The notes beneath the pieces were generated by a model. The model had not been told where the DNA came from and made no database searches. It was given only the letters and a program-made list of their open reading frames with translations. This document shows, one piece after another, positions 1 through 7,878 of a stretch of 64,000 nucleotides of DNA (the stretch's first letter is position 1; each line of letters begins with the position of its first letter). The DNA is taken from the NCBI RefSeq assembly GCF_001514115.1, contig NZ_KQ948466.1, positions 219,180 through 283,179 on the forward strand. Reading direction: 5' to 3'. Position numbers and translations under genes: made by a program. This DNA comes from Streptomyces olivochromogenes (GTDB lineage: Bacteria; Actinomycetota; Actinomycetes; Streptomycetales; Streptomycetaceae).

Positions 1-486
1 CCTGCGCACCGCGGAGGCCGGGACACCGTCCGGCCGGCCGATGATCAGGGGGAGCGTGTCGGTGTGCGCCGCGTCGTACTTCTGTTTGATGAGTGCGCTG
101 ACGTTGAACAGCTGCCGGTCCAGGCGCCCGGCGGAGACCAGGTCCTGGGCGTCGGAGGGCAGAACCGTCAGGTCACCGTCCTGTTCCACGGTCCGGAACA
201 GGATGCCGCGCCTGCCGCTGCCGGGCTCGACGGCGGCGATCCGCTTGCCGTCGCCGTCCGTCGTGACGGTCACACGGTCGCCGGTGATCAGCCGCACGGT
301 GGCGGTGCCGCCGGCCGAGCCTCCCACCGAGACAGCCGTGGCTGCCGTTGCCGTCGTGGCTGCCGTTGCCGTCAGGGTCGTCCCGGTCGTACTGGACACA
401 CCAGCCGCGCCGGCCGCCGATGGCATGCCGCCAGCGGTCAGCGCCAGGCCGGCCGATATCACCGCCGCGAGGCGGAGGCGTCTCAT
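1..486 (-). CDS. Secreted S8 family serine peptidase, N-terminal part
   Basis: The reading frame runs off the left edge of the window, so only the first 162 codons are visible. It starts at an ATG whose product opens with a classical signal peptide: MRRLRL, a hydrophobic stretch, then an Ala-rich region ending near residue 30. The following text (VRLITGDRVTV, then RGILF, a GDLTVLP run, and LFNVSAL) is the conserved N-terminal leader that precedes the catalytic domain in large Streptomyces subtilases of the S8 family. None of the catalytic Asp, His or Ser residues lies in the visible part, so the protease call rests on the leader region alone. It is transcribed away from the flavin oxidoreductase at 764. 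Other secreted proteins share similar leaders, so the exact subfamily is open. Confidence 0.72.
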   Translation of the reverse strand, partial: MRRLRLAAVISAGLALTAGGMPSAAGAAGVSSTTGTTLTATAATTATAATAVSVGGSAGGTATVRLITGDRVTVTTDGDGKRIAAVEPGSGRRGILFRTVEQDGDLTVLPSDAQDLVSAGRLDRQLFNVSALIKQKYDAAHTDTLPLIIGRPDGVPASAVRR

Positions 487-706
487 CTGATCAGCACCTT
501 TCCGTGCATGGTTGTGCGCGTGAGGAGATCTTCATGCGGGTGCTGCACAGAATCCGCTGCCGCCGGACGCGATGTCACCGTTTCCCGGTGTCGCGGATGG
601 GACATGTCGCAACCGCGCCACCCCGGGGACTCCGTGGGGGGTGCGGGGCGGGAGCGCGGAAACCGCCCGCCACCTCGGGCATAGCCGCCGTGGCGCTGAC
701 GTTCGA

Positions 707-742
707 CTGTTCAACAGAGATCATCTGTTCGACAGAGATCGT
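707..742. promoter_or_regulatory. 18-bp tandem repeat containing a palindromic operator-like site
   Basis: Two imperfect 18-bp copies (CTGTTCAACAGAGATCAT and CTGTTCGACAGAGATCGT) lie end to end, 21 bp before the GTG of the flavin oxidoreductase. Across their junction is the palindrome AACAGA-GATCA-TCTGTT at 713-729, with perfect 6-bp arms. The position suggests a repressor-binding site overlapping the promoter or leader. The regulator is unknown. Confidence 0.4.
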
Positions 743-763
743 CGCGAACGTTGGAGGAGCCTC

Positions 764-1783
764 GTGCCACTGCCCTCACACCCCTTGCGGAAGCTGGGCT
801 TCTTGACCATCGGGCTGTTCGACGAGGCCGACCCGCGGCGGGGTCATGAGTCGACGCTGGAGATCATCGAGCTCGGTGAGCGGCTGGGATTCGACAGCGC
901 GTGGGTGCGACACCGTCATCTTCAGTACGGGATCTCCTCCCCCGTGGCCGTGCTGGCGGCGGCCTCGCAGCGCACCAGCCGGATCGAGCTGGGGACGGCG
1001 GTCATCCCGGTGGGCTGGGAGAACCCGCTGCGGCTGGCCGAGGACCTCGCCACGGTCGACATCCTGTCCGGGGGTCGTCTCAACCCGGGCGTCAGCGTCG
1101 GCCCGCCGATGCACTACAGCCAGGTCGAGCAGGCCCTCTACCCCGACACCGGCGACATCGAGGACTTCAGCTACGCCCGCGTGGAACGGCTGCTGGACTT
1201 CGTGCGCGGCAAGCCGGCGACCGACTTCAGTGGCGTCGAGGGCTTCGAGGTGTTCTCCGACCGCGTCCAGCCGCACGCCGCGGGTCTGGGCCGGCGCATG
1301 TGGTACGGGGGCGGCAGCCTGCGCTCCGCGCAGTGGGCGGGCGAGCACGGGATGAACTTGCTGACCAGCAGTGTCGTCAAGGCGGAGGAGTCCGAGGACT
1401 TCGCCGAGATTCAGCGGTCGCACATCCGGACGTTCCGCGCCCACCACCCCGACGGCGACCGTGCCCGGGTCTCCCAGGGCCTCGTCGTCATCCCCACCGA
1501 CAGCGCCTCACCCGAGCAGCGCGAGAAGTACGAGGAGTACGCCCTGAAGCGCACTCCCCGCACCGCGACCCCGCAGGGACCGGCCCGGATGATGTTCGCG
1601 CCCGATCTCGTCGGCACCTCAGAGGAGATCGCCGAACGGCTGTACGCCCACGCCGCGTTCCGGGAGGTCGACGAGGTCGCGTTCGCGCTGCCGTTCACCT
1701 TCGGGCACGAGGACTACGTGCAGATCCTCACCGACATCGCCACCCGGCTCGGTCCGGCACTCGGGTGGCAGCCGACCGCCTGA
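764..1783 (+). CDS. LLM class flavin-dependent oxidoreductase
   Basis: Predicted 339-residue luciferase-like TIM-barrel oxidoreductase that would use FMN or F420. The family signature is visible: ERLGFDSAWVRHRH near the N-terminus, then TSRIELGTAVIPV, the NPLRLAEDLATVDILSGGR block and a GGGSLRSAQWAGEHG segment. An upstream in-frame extension exists, but the GTG at 764 is chosen because GGAGGAG sits just before it and homology begins there. The gene stands alone and converges on the hypothetical gene ending at 1800. Mycobacterial steroid loci carry a similar-sized oxidoreductase (Rv3520c) beside DUF35 and Ltp genes, so a link to the lipid block at 6.7-20 kb is possible but unproven. The substrate cannot be read from sequence. 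Confidence 0.85.
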   Translation: MPLPSHPLRKLGFLTIGLFDEADPRRGHESTLEIIELGERLGFDSAWVRHRHLQYGISSPVAVLAAASQRTSRIELGTAVIPVGWENPLRLAEDLATVDILSGGRLNPGVSVGPPMHYSQVEQALYPDTGDIEDFSYARVERLLDFVRGKPATDFSGVEGFEVFSDRVQPHAAGLGRRMWYGGGSLRSAQWAGEHGMNLLTSSVVKAEESEDFAEIQRSHIRTFRAHHPDGDRARVSQGLVVIPTDSASPEQREKYEEYALKRTPRTATPQGPARMMFAPDLVGTSEEIAERLYAHAAFREVDEVAFALPFTFGHEDYVQILTDIATRLGPALGWQPTA

Positions 1784-1799
1784 ACGCGGCGCCGGGGCC

Positions 1800-2297
1800 T
1801 CAGCCCTGCTGGAAAAGCTCCGGGGGCAGCGGCTTGAGCAGGGCGTACAGGTCGTCGGTGATGGGACGGTCCCAGGCGGCGATGGTCACCAGGACGTTGT
1901 CGCTGCGGTCGAACTGCACGCAGGAGATGCGGGTCTCGGAGAGCTTGAGGCGGCGCACGATGAGGAGACCGTCACCCTGCATCACCGGGATGTCCTCGGT
2001 CCCGGTGACGGTGACCTCCTCGTCGTTCTCCAGCGCCAGCAGCAGCTGGGCCACCTCGAAGGGGATCTCGTCCTCGGCGACCTCGCGGGCCGGGGAGCCC
2101 TCCGGCAGATTGCCGATGATCATCGCGGGGCCACGGCCGCCGAACAGGTCGTAGCGCAGGAAGACACCCTGGCAGCTGCCGTCGGGGGCGGGCAGCAGAC
2201 CGGCACCGAGATTGCCCGGCCAGTCACCCGGATCCATGGCCAGAACGTCGAAGTCGGGCCCGGCGGGCGTGGCGCTGCGGCGGCGGAGGAAGGACAT
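1800..2297 (-). CDS. Conserved Streptomyces hypothetical protein
   Basis: A 165-residue acidic cytosolic protein with no signal peptide or membrane segment. It begins MSFLRRRS and has a conserved central part (LAMDPGDWPGNLGAGLLP, then GGRGPAMIIGNLPEG) and an FEVAQLLLALENDEEV helix. I recognise it as a conserved family in streptomycetes but know of no assigned function. The ATG is chosen because the reading frame upstream, which overlaps the 3' end of the next gene, has compositionally implausible protein sequence. It lies downstream of the LuxR-type regulator on the same strand, separated by a repeat-rich spacer. It converges with the oxidoreductase gene, with only 16 bp between their stops. 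Confidence 0.75.
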   Translation of the reverse strand: MSFLRRRSATPAGPDFDVLAMDPGDWPGNLGAGLLPAPDGSCQGVFLRYDLFGGRGPAMIIGNLPEGSPAREVAEDEIPFEVAQLLLALENDEEVTVTGTEDIPVMQGDGLLIVRRLKLSETRISCVQFDRSDNVLVTIAAWDRPITDDLYALLKPLPPELFQQG

Positions 2298-2350
2298 GCC
2301 GCAATGGTACGTGCCCGGGCGCGAACCGGGCCTCGGGGGCGTCCCCCGTG

Positions 2351-2480
2351 CGTGGTGGCCGGACCCGGTTGTGCGTGGTCGCCGGACCTGGTTGCGCCCG
2401 GTCGCCGGACCCGGCTCTGGATGGCTGGCGGACCCGGCTGTCGATGGCTGGCGGACCGGTCGCGCGTGGCTACCGGACCG
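2351..2480. repeat. Degenerate tandem repeat, about six 23-25 bp units
   Basis: Variants of TGGTCGCCGGACCCGG recur about six times between the start of the hypothetical gene (2297) and the stop of the regulator (2470), with the last unit touching the stop. The units drift in sequence. It resembles an intergenic VNTR rather than a hairpin terminator. Confidence 0.6.
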
Positions 2481-5361
2481 TTTGCTGGCCCAGCGCCGCC
2501 GCAAGTCCCGTACGGTCCGTGCCCACCTTCCGGTAGACCGCCGAGAGCAGACGGACGACGACCGGTTCTTCGGTCCCCAGCTCTTCGGCGACCTCGGTCG
2601 TGGTGCGGCCCCGGGCGGTGAGCGCGGCGGCCGCACGTTCACGGGCGGTGAGGGTGTCCGTCTCGGTGCTGTGCAGGCGGCGCGGGCGCAGTCCGGCGGC
2701 GGCCAGCTCGGCGCGGGCCTCGTCGCCCAGGCCGTCGGCGCCGCACTGCATGGCCGCGTCCAGTCCCCGGTAGAGGTGTTCGGCGGCTTCCTTGGGAGAG
2801 CCCGAGCGGCGCAGTTCCGTACCCAGGGCGACCAGCGCGCAGGCCAGTTCGTAGGCGGCCGGGGAGCGCTCCAGATGGCTGACGGACTCTTCGAGGAGCT
2901 TGACGCGGGTCGAGCCTGAGGAGACGTCGGCGGCGGCCCGCAGCGCCTGTCCGACGGCCGAGGGGGCGCCGAACTGGCGGGCACGGTGCACCGCTTCGAG
3001 TGCCGTGGCGACGGCGCGTTCCGGCGCGTCGTGCCGTTCGGCGCGGGCGAGGTGGAGCTGCCAGGGGCACCAGGAGGGGTTGCGAATGCCGCGCGGGTCC
3101 AGGCGGCGTCCGGCCGCTTCGAGCTCGGCGGCGGCTTCCTTGGTGAGGCCGCGGGCAAGCAGCAGTTCGCCGTGCACGGTCTGGACGTCGGGGAAGGTGA
3201 CGGCGGCCGGGAAGGGCGCGCCGAACCCGTGGTCCTCGCCGATCTGGGCGGCCTCGGTGACGCGGCCGCGGGCGAGCAGGATCTCGATGATGACGCCGAC
3301 GGCGTACCAGTGGACGGGGGTTCCGGCGCCGACGCGTTCGGCGAGCCTGAGGCCCGCGCGGGCGAAGTCCTCGGCCTCGGCGAGTCGGCCGCGGCGGTAG
3401 CGGACGTATCCGAGGAGGGTGTAACCGAAGGAGAGGTGCGCGCCGTGCCAGCCCTGGGACTCGAAGTCGGCGATCCCGGCGGCGAACAGTTCCTCGGTGC
3501 GGCCCGGGCGGTCGGCGTACATGAAGGTGAGGGCGACCAGGACGGGCACCTCGAAGCCGCGGTCGGCCTCGGCCCAGCGGATCCCTCCGGCGAGGGCGCG
3601 TTCGGCGTGGTGGAGCGCTACGTGGGCGGGCTCGCCGCGCAGGGTGGCGTCCCAGGCGCGCAGGCCGATGACATAGCGCTCGGTGAGGTCGCGGCCGGTG
3701 AGCCGGTCGGCGAGGCGGGCCAGGCGGCGGGAGCGGGCCGGGGAGTCGGGTTCGTCGGCGCGGAAGGCGTCCCACATGAACTGTTCGGACTGCATCCGCA
3801 GCCGCACCCGGGCGTCGCCGGTCACGCGGATCTCACGGGCGAGCGTCTCGGAGGCCTCGGCGAGCCGGTCGCTGTGGGCGAGGACCTGGGACAGCCGGTA
3901 GACGATGTTGTGGCGCAGTTCCGGGTCGGTGATGGGCTCTTCGAGGGCGGCCCGGAGGTGGTTGACGGTGGTCGCCGGTTCGGTGAGCAGGGAGGCGCAG
4001 CCCAGTTCGTGCAGGACGGCGGCCCGCTCCTTGAGGGGCGGCGGTTCGCGCAGGGCCCGGGCGAGGTAGCGGCGGGCGGCGTCGGGGGCTCCGGCGCGCT
4101 GGGTCTCGCGGGCCGCGGCGCGCAGCTGCTGGACGACCCAGTTGTCGCCCTCGGGGTGGGTCTCCATGAGGTGGCGGGCGGCGGCGGAGGGGCCGAGCCC
4201 TTCGTTGATGACGCACCAGGCGGCCTGGCCGTGCAGGGCCACGCGGACGGCGCCGGGGATGGCGCGGTAGACGGCGGTGGCGATGAGGGGGTGGACGAAC
4301 TCCAAGGTGTCGGCGCCGGCGAGGATACGGGCGCCGCGCAGGGCGTCCGCGGCGTCGGCGGCCTCCTCCGAGCCGAGGCCGGCTACGGCGGCGGCCAGGG
4401 TCGGCGGGATCTCGGTGCCGAGGACGGCGCAGGCCCAGGCGAAGCGCACGGTGGAGGCGCCGAGGCGTTCGAGGCGGGCGATCAGGCCGCTGCCCTTGAC
4501 GGCGGCGGCGAGGTCGCGCAGCAGGTGCGCCCCCTCCTCGGTCGGGACCAGCCCGCGGTCGCGGACCTTCGCGGTCAGCTCCACCGCCTCGAAGGGGTTG
4601 CCCGCGGTGACCGCCCAGCACTCGCGGCAGAACACGTCGTCGGCCTGGGTGCCGAGGTCCTCGCGGACGAGTCCGGCCACGGCGGCGGCGCTGAGCGGTT
4701 CGAGGTCGAGGGGGCGCTGGCCCGCGCGTCCGGGAAGGCTCCTGAACGCCTCGGCGTGGTCGGGGAGTTCGTCGGGCCGGTAGGCGACGGCGAGCAGCAG
4801 CGGAAGTTCCTCGACGCGCGGCGCGAAGGCTGCGAGCCAGCTCAGTGACTCGGGGTCGGCCCAGTGCGCGTCGTCGAGGACGAGCACCATCGGGGCGCGC
4901 TGCACCGCGAGGTGGGTGAGCACCCAGTCGAGGCCGTCTCGCAGGCCCTGCTGGTCGGGCGGGGCGCCCTCGGACGGGGCGCACAGGCCGAGCGCGGGGC
5001 CGACGATCGCGTACCAACTCCCCAGCTGGGCACGGAGTTCCGCCTCCGCGATCCCGGCGAGCTGGGGTTGCAGGAGCTGGCGGGCGACATGGAAGGCGAC
5101 GCCCTGTTCCTGGTCGCCGCCGCGCGCGGACAGAACGGTGCAGCCCTGGGCTGCGGCGCGCCGCCGTACCTCGGCGAGGAGCGTGGTCTTGCCGATTCCG
5201 GCACGCCCGGCGAAGGCGAGGAGCGCGCCGCGGGGCCGCTCGGGTGCTTCGGTTCCGTCCTCGCGCAGACCGGTGAGCTCGTCCAACGCCTCGTCGGCGG
5301 CGGCGAGTTCACCCTCGCGTTCGAAGAGTGTCCTTCTGCTGCGTACGGCACGCTGTCCCAT
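2470..5361 (-). CDS. Large ATP-binding LuxR-family (LAL-type) regulator
   Basis: A 963-residue cytosolic regulator with the classic LAL layout. An N-terminal AAA/STAND ATPase has Walker A GRAGIGKT at residues 52-59 and a Walker B-like VLVLDDAHWAD near residue 160. A long helical, TPR-like middle follows, rich in Ala, Arg and Leu. The C-terminal LuxR/GerE-type helix-turn-helix is in about the last 60 residues (LTARERAAAALTARG, then VYRKVGTDRTGLAAAL). The turn region is less canonical than usual. The ATG at 5361 is preferred over one 11 codons upstream because a good AGGGGG site precedes it. Family members typically activate secondary metabolism or carbon-use operons. No biosynthetic cluster adjoins it here, so the target is unknown. 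Confidence 0.88.
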   Translation of the reverse strand: MGQRAVRSRRTLFEREGELAAADEALDELTGLREDGTEAPERPRGALLAFAGRAGIGKTTLLAEVRRRAAAQGCTVLSARGGDQEQGVAFHVARQLLQPQLAGIAEAELRAQLGSWYAIVGPALGLCAPSEGAPPDQQGLRDGLDWVLTHLAVQRAPMVLVLDDAHWADPESLSWLAAFAPRVEELPLLLAVAYRPDELPDHAEAFRSLPGRAGQRPLDLEPLSAAAVAGLVREDLGTQADDVFCRECWAVTAGNPFEAVELTAKVRDRGLVPTEEGAHLLRDLAAAVKGSGLIARLERLGASTVRFAWACAVLGTEIPPTLAAAVAGLGSEEAADAADALRGARILAGADTLEFVHPLIATAVYRAIPGAVRVALHGQAAWCVINEGLGPSAAARHLMETHPEGDNWVVQQLRAAARETQRAGAPDAARRYLARALREPPPLKERAAVLHELGCASLLTEPATTVNHLRAALEEPITDPELRHNIVYRLSQVLAHSDRLAEASETLAREIRVTGDARVRLRMQSEQFMWDAFRADEPDSPARSRRLARLADRLTGRDLTERYVIGLRAWDATLRGEPAHVALHHAERALAGGIRWAEADRGFEVPVLVALTFMYADRPGRTEELFAAGIADFESQGWHGAHLSFGYTLLGYVRYRRGRLAEAEDFARAGLRLAERVGAGTPVHWYAVGVIIEILLARGRVTEAAQIGEDHGFGAPFPAAVTFPDVQTVHGELLLARGLTKEAAAELEAAGRRLDPRGIRNPSWCPWQLHLARAERHDAPERAVATALEAVHRARQFGAPSAVGQALRAAADVSSGSTRVKLLEESVSHLERSPAAYELACALVALGTELRRSGSPKEAAEHLYRGLDAAMQCGADGLGDEARAELAAAGLRPRRLHSTETDTLTARERAAAALTARGRTTTEVAEELGTEEPVVVRLLSAVYRKVGTDRTGLAAALGQQTVR

Positions 5362-5512
5362 GATCCACCCCCTGGCCACGGTGGTGCGGTCCACGCGGGG
5401 AGCGGATGCGTACCGTGACCTCCAGGGACCTCAGCGTACGCTCGTAGCGCCTCGTGGGGAGCCCTTCCGCCGCTACCGGCGCGGGCTTCGGCCGACCGAC
5501 CGGATTCTTCGG

Positions 5513-6127
5513 TCAATCCCCCACGGCCTGCGCGGATTTCCTGTGCCGTTCGTGATGGCGGGCGACACGTGCTCGGTTCCCGCACGAGGGTTTGCACCAC
5601 TCCTGTCGCGGGTGTTCCTTGATGAAGTAGCGCACGCAGCGCGGCGCGTGGCAGGCGTGCAGCCGCGACCGGTCCGGGCTCGCGAGGAAGGCGAGGGCGG
5701 CGCGGGCGAGCAGTGCCGGGAGGGGTGCGGCGCCGCCCACGGCTTGCCGGCGTACGACGGGTTCGGCGCCGTCGTCCCAGGTGAGGACGGGGACGGTCGG
5801 CGCGAGGGCGGCGGCGGTGTTGAGGCGCAGCACGGCCTGCGGTACGGGCAGCAGTCGGGCGGCGTCGGCCGGGCTGGGGTCGCCGGGGCGCACGGCGCGG
5901 GCGAACAGGGAGCGGACCGCGGCGCGCAGGTCGCGTACGGCGGCGAGCGCGGCGGCGTCGGCGACGAAGGCGTCGGCCCCGGGCAGCAGCTCGGCGTGCC
6001 CGCGCACCCAGGTGGTGAGTCCAGCGGGGTCCGTGAGGTCGTCGGCCACTCCGCCCTGTCCGTCGTGCCGGATGGTGAGGGCGAGGTCCAGGGCGAGCCG
6101 GGTGTCCGCGTCGATCGAGTCCGCCAT
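5513..6127 (-). CDS. CGNR zinc finger domain protein (ABATE domain)
   Basis: A 204-residue predicted DNA-binding protein. The N-terminal ABATE-type region (TRLALDLALTIRHDG, then WVRGHAELLP) is followed by the C-terminal CGNR zinc finger. The finger shows CHAPRCVRYFI followed by CKPSCGNRARVARHHERHR, giving four candidate zinc-binding cysteines. The family is regarded as transcriptional regulators, mostly uncharacterised. The ATG at 6127 is chosen over one ten codons upstream because homology starts there and a TATCAT -10-like box lies 7 nt before it, which would give a leaderless transcript. It sits between the LuxR-type regulator and DUF397, all on the minus strand but widely spaced, so it is probably monocistronic. 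Confidence 0.82.
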   Translation of the reverse strand: MADSIDADTRLALDLALTIRHDGQGGVADDLTDPAGLTTWVRGHAELLPGADAFVADAAALAAVRDLRAAVRSLFARAVRPGDPSPADAARLLPVPQAVLRLNTAAALAPTVPVLTWDDGAEPVVRRQAVGGAAPLPALLARAALAFLASPDRSRLHACHAPRCVRYFIKEHPRQEWCKPSCGNRARVARHHERHRKSAQAVGD

Positions 6128-6134
6128 GACGGTA

Positions 6135-6140
6135 ATGATA
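6135..6140 (-). promoter_or_regulatory. Candidate -10 box for leaderless CGNR transcript
   Basis: TATCAT on the minus strand ends 7 nt before the ATG at 6127, and there is no Shine-Dalgarno sequence between. This spacing puts the transcription start at or near the A of the ATG, as in many leaderless actinomycete genes. No convincing -35 is visible. Confidence 0.35.
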
Positions 6141-6167
6141 GGTACACGTGCACCCATTAGACGCCCG

Positions 6168-6250
6168 GGGCCGCCGTACCGTTCAGCCGCTCCGGGCCGC
6201 CACGCCGTTCAGTCGCCCGGGGGCCGCCGTGCCGTTCACGGATCGCCCGC
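6168..6250. repeat. Three-copy 26-27 bp tandem repeat
   Basis: Units beginning GGGCCGCC(G/A)(T/C)(A/G)CCGTTCA start at 6168, 6194 and 6221, with a few mismatches between copies. They occupy the gap between the CGNR start and the DUF397 stop. Nothing else is recognisable in this intergenic stretch apart from short AGGTC-rich iterations around 6365-6395. Confidence 0.65.
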
Positions 6251-6385
6251 CCCTGAGGACGAAGCCTCGTCCTGGGACCGGATCCCGGCTCGGGCACCGG
6301 CCCCGGGACGGGACCCACGTCGCGTATCGCCTCCTCGTACGGGGCGTCGGCTCGTAGTCTCGACGTCAGGTCGGGTCAGGTCGGC

Positions 6386-6628
6386 TCAGGTCAGGTCGAA
6401 CTCTCCCTCGCGGGCGCCCGACACGAACGCGCCCCACTCGGCCGGTGTGAAGATCAAGGAAGGGCTCGCGGGGCGGCCACTGTTGCGCATCGCGATGAAA
6501 CCCTCGACAAAAGCGATCTGGACGTCTCCCCGCCCTCGGCTGCTGGACTGCCATTCGGCGTTGCTGAGGTCCAGCTCAGGCTTGTCCCACCCCGCCAGCG
6601 GGTGCTGCTCGATGGTGCTCTCGGCCAC
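6386..6628 (-). CDS. DUF397 domain-containing protein
   Basis: An 80-residue protein that is a textbook DUF397 member: LDLSNAEWQSSSRG near residue 25, VQIAFVEGFIAMRNS in the middle, then LIFTPAEWGAFVSGAREGEF at the end. These small proteins are very abundant in actinomycetes and are nearly always next to a BldB-like or XRE-type HTH gene, with which they are thought to act in developmental or antibiotic control. Here no XRE-type partner is adjacent: the neighbours are a CGNR protein and the lipid operon. It is therefore an orphan copy. The length and start match the family norm. Confidence 0.88.
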   Translation of the reverse strand: MAESTIEQHPLAGWDKPELDLSNAEWQSSSRGRGDVQIAFVEGFIAMRNSGRPASPSLIFTPAEWGAFVSGAREGEFDLT

Positions 6629-6651
6629 GTCCGTGCTCCTCCCGGTTCGTC

Positions 6652-6689
6652 GTCCGCCGCCAGCCTAGCGATCGGTTCCGGCGGCGGAC
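6652..6689 (-). terminator. Hairpin terminator of the Ltp/DUF35 operon
   Basis: A perfect 10-bp stem (GTCCGCCGCC at 6652-6661, GGCGGCGGAC at 6680-6689) encloses an 18-nt loop, just past the stop of the last thiolase gene (6712) and before DUF397. No U-run follows, as is usual for Streptomyces. Confidence 0.6.
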
Positions 6690-6711
6690 AGGCCACGTGA
6701 GGGGGACGCTT

Positions 6712-7878
6712 TCAGGAGGTGGGCGACTCGGCCCCGACCAGCCACATCGAGAAGAACTGGGATCCCCCTCCATAGGCGTGTCCCAGCACCCTGCGAGCCC
6801 CTTCCACCTGGTGTTCTCCCGCCTGACCGCGCACCTGAAGTGCCGCTTCGGCGAAGCGGATCATGCCGGAGGCGCCGATCGGATTGGTGGAGAGGACACC
6901 ACCCGACATGTTGACGGGCAGGTCCCCGTCAAGCTCGGTCACACCGGATTCGGTGAGTTTCCAGCCCTCGCCCTCCTCGGCGAAACCGAGGTTCTCCAGC
7001 CACATGGGCTCGTACCAGGAGAAGGGCACGTACATCTCCACGGCGTCGATGTCACGGCGCGGGTCCGCGATGCCCGCCTGCCGGTACACGTCGGCCGCGC
7101 AGTCCTTGCCCGCCTGCGGCGACACACAGTCCTTGCCCGCGAACAGGGTCGGCTCGCTGCGCATCGCGCCGCCGTGCAGCCACGCGGGCGGCCTCGGCGA
7201 GCGGGCCGCCCCCGCCCGGTCGGTGAGGATCATCGCACAGGCGCCGTCCGAGGACGGGCAGGTCTCCGAGTAGCGGATCGGGTCCCACAGCATGGGCGAG
7301 GCCTGCACCTTCTCCAGCGTGATGTCGTGCTCGTGGAGATGGGCGTACGGGTTCTTCAGCGCGTTGCGCCGGTCCTTGTACGCGACCAGCGAGCCGACGG
7401 TGTCGGGCGCGCCGGTGCGCCGCATGTACGCCCGTACGTGCGGTGCGAAGAAGCCGCCCGCCCCGGCCAGCAGCGGCTGCTGGAAGGGGATCGGCAGGGA
7501 CAGGCCCCACATGGCGTTCGACTCGGACTGCTTCTCGTAGGCCAGGGTCAGGACGGTGCCGTGGACGCGGCCCGCGATCAGGTTCGTGGCGACCAGGGCC
7601 GTGGATCCGCCGACGGAACCCGCCGTGTGCACCCGCAGCATGGGCTTGCCGACCGCGCCGAGCGCGTCGGCGAGGTACAGCTCCGGCATCATGACGCCCT
7701 CGAAGAAGTCGGGCGCCTTGCCGATCACCACGGCGTCGATGTCGGCCCACGTCAACTCGGCGTCGGCGAGCGCCCGCCCGGCGGCCTCGCGGACGAGTCC
7801 CGCGATGGACACGTCCCGTCGGGCCGCCACGTGCTTGGTCTGGCCGATGCCTACGACGGCCACGGGCTCCTTGCTCAT
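6712..7878 (-). CDS. Thiolase-like lipid-transfer protein (Ltp3/SCP-x type)
   Basis: A 388-residue thiolase-fold protein of the non-decarboxylating SCP-x/Ltp class. Features are VAVVGIGQTKHV at the N-terminus, IDAVVIGKAPDFFEG, an HTAGSVGGSTAL loop, a CPSSDGACAMILTD block and NMSGGVLSTNPIGASG near the C-terminus. The usual nucleophilic Cys position reads HTAGSVGG, with no Cys, as in Ltp proteins that act as aldolases or thiolase partners. It is the third gene of a tight operon (DUF35, thiolase, thiolase), and its ATG overlaps the previous stop as ATGA. Size and order match mycobacterial Rv3521-Rv3522-Rv3523 (Ltp4, Ltp3). In mycobacteria such proteins act in sterol side-chain breakdown; the substrate here is inferred only. 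Confidence 0.85.
   Translation of the reverse strand: MSKEPVAVVGIGQTKHVAARRDVSIAGLVREAAGRALADAELTWADIDAVVIGKAPDFFEGVMMPELYLADALGAVGKPMLRVHTAGSVGGSTALVATNLIAGRVHGTVLTLAYEKQSESNAMWGLSLPIPFQQPLLAGAGGFFAPHVRAYMRRTGAPDTVGSLVAYKDRRNALKNPYAHLHEHDITLEKVQASPMLWDPIRYSETCPSSDGACAMILTDRAGAARSPRPPAWLHGGAMRSEPTLFAGKDCVSPQAGKDCAADVYRQAGIADPRRDIDAVEMYVPFSWYEPMWLENLGFAEEGEGWKLTESGVTELDGDLPVNMSGGVLSTNPIGASGMIRFAEAALQVRGQAGEHQVEGARRVLGHAYGGGSQFFSMWLVGAESPTS

Noticed and set aside
2986..4848. Long plus-strand open frame opposite the LuxR-type regulator
   Set aside because: It is a Gly/Ala/Glu-rich antisense shadow of a gene with clear domains, which is expected in DNA of this GC content.
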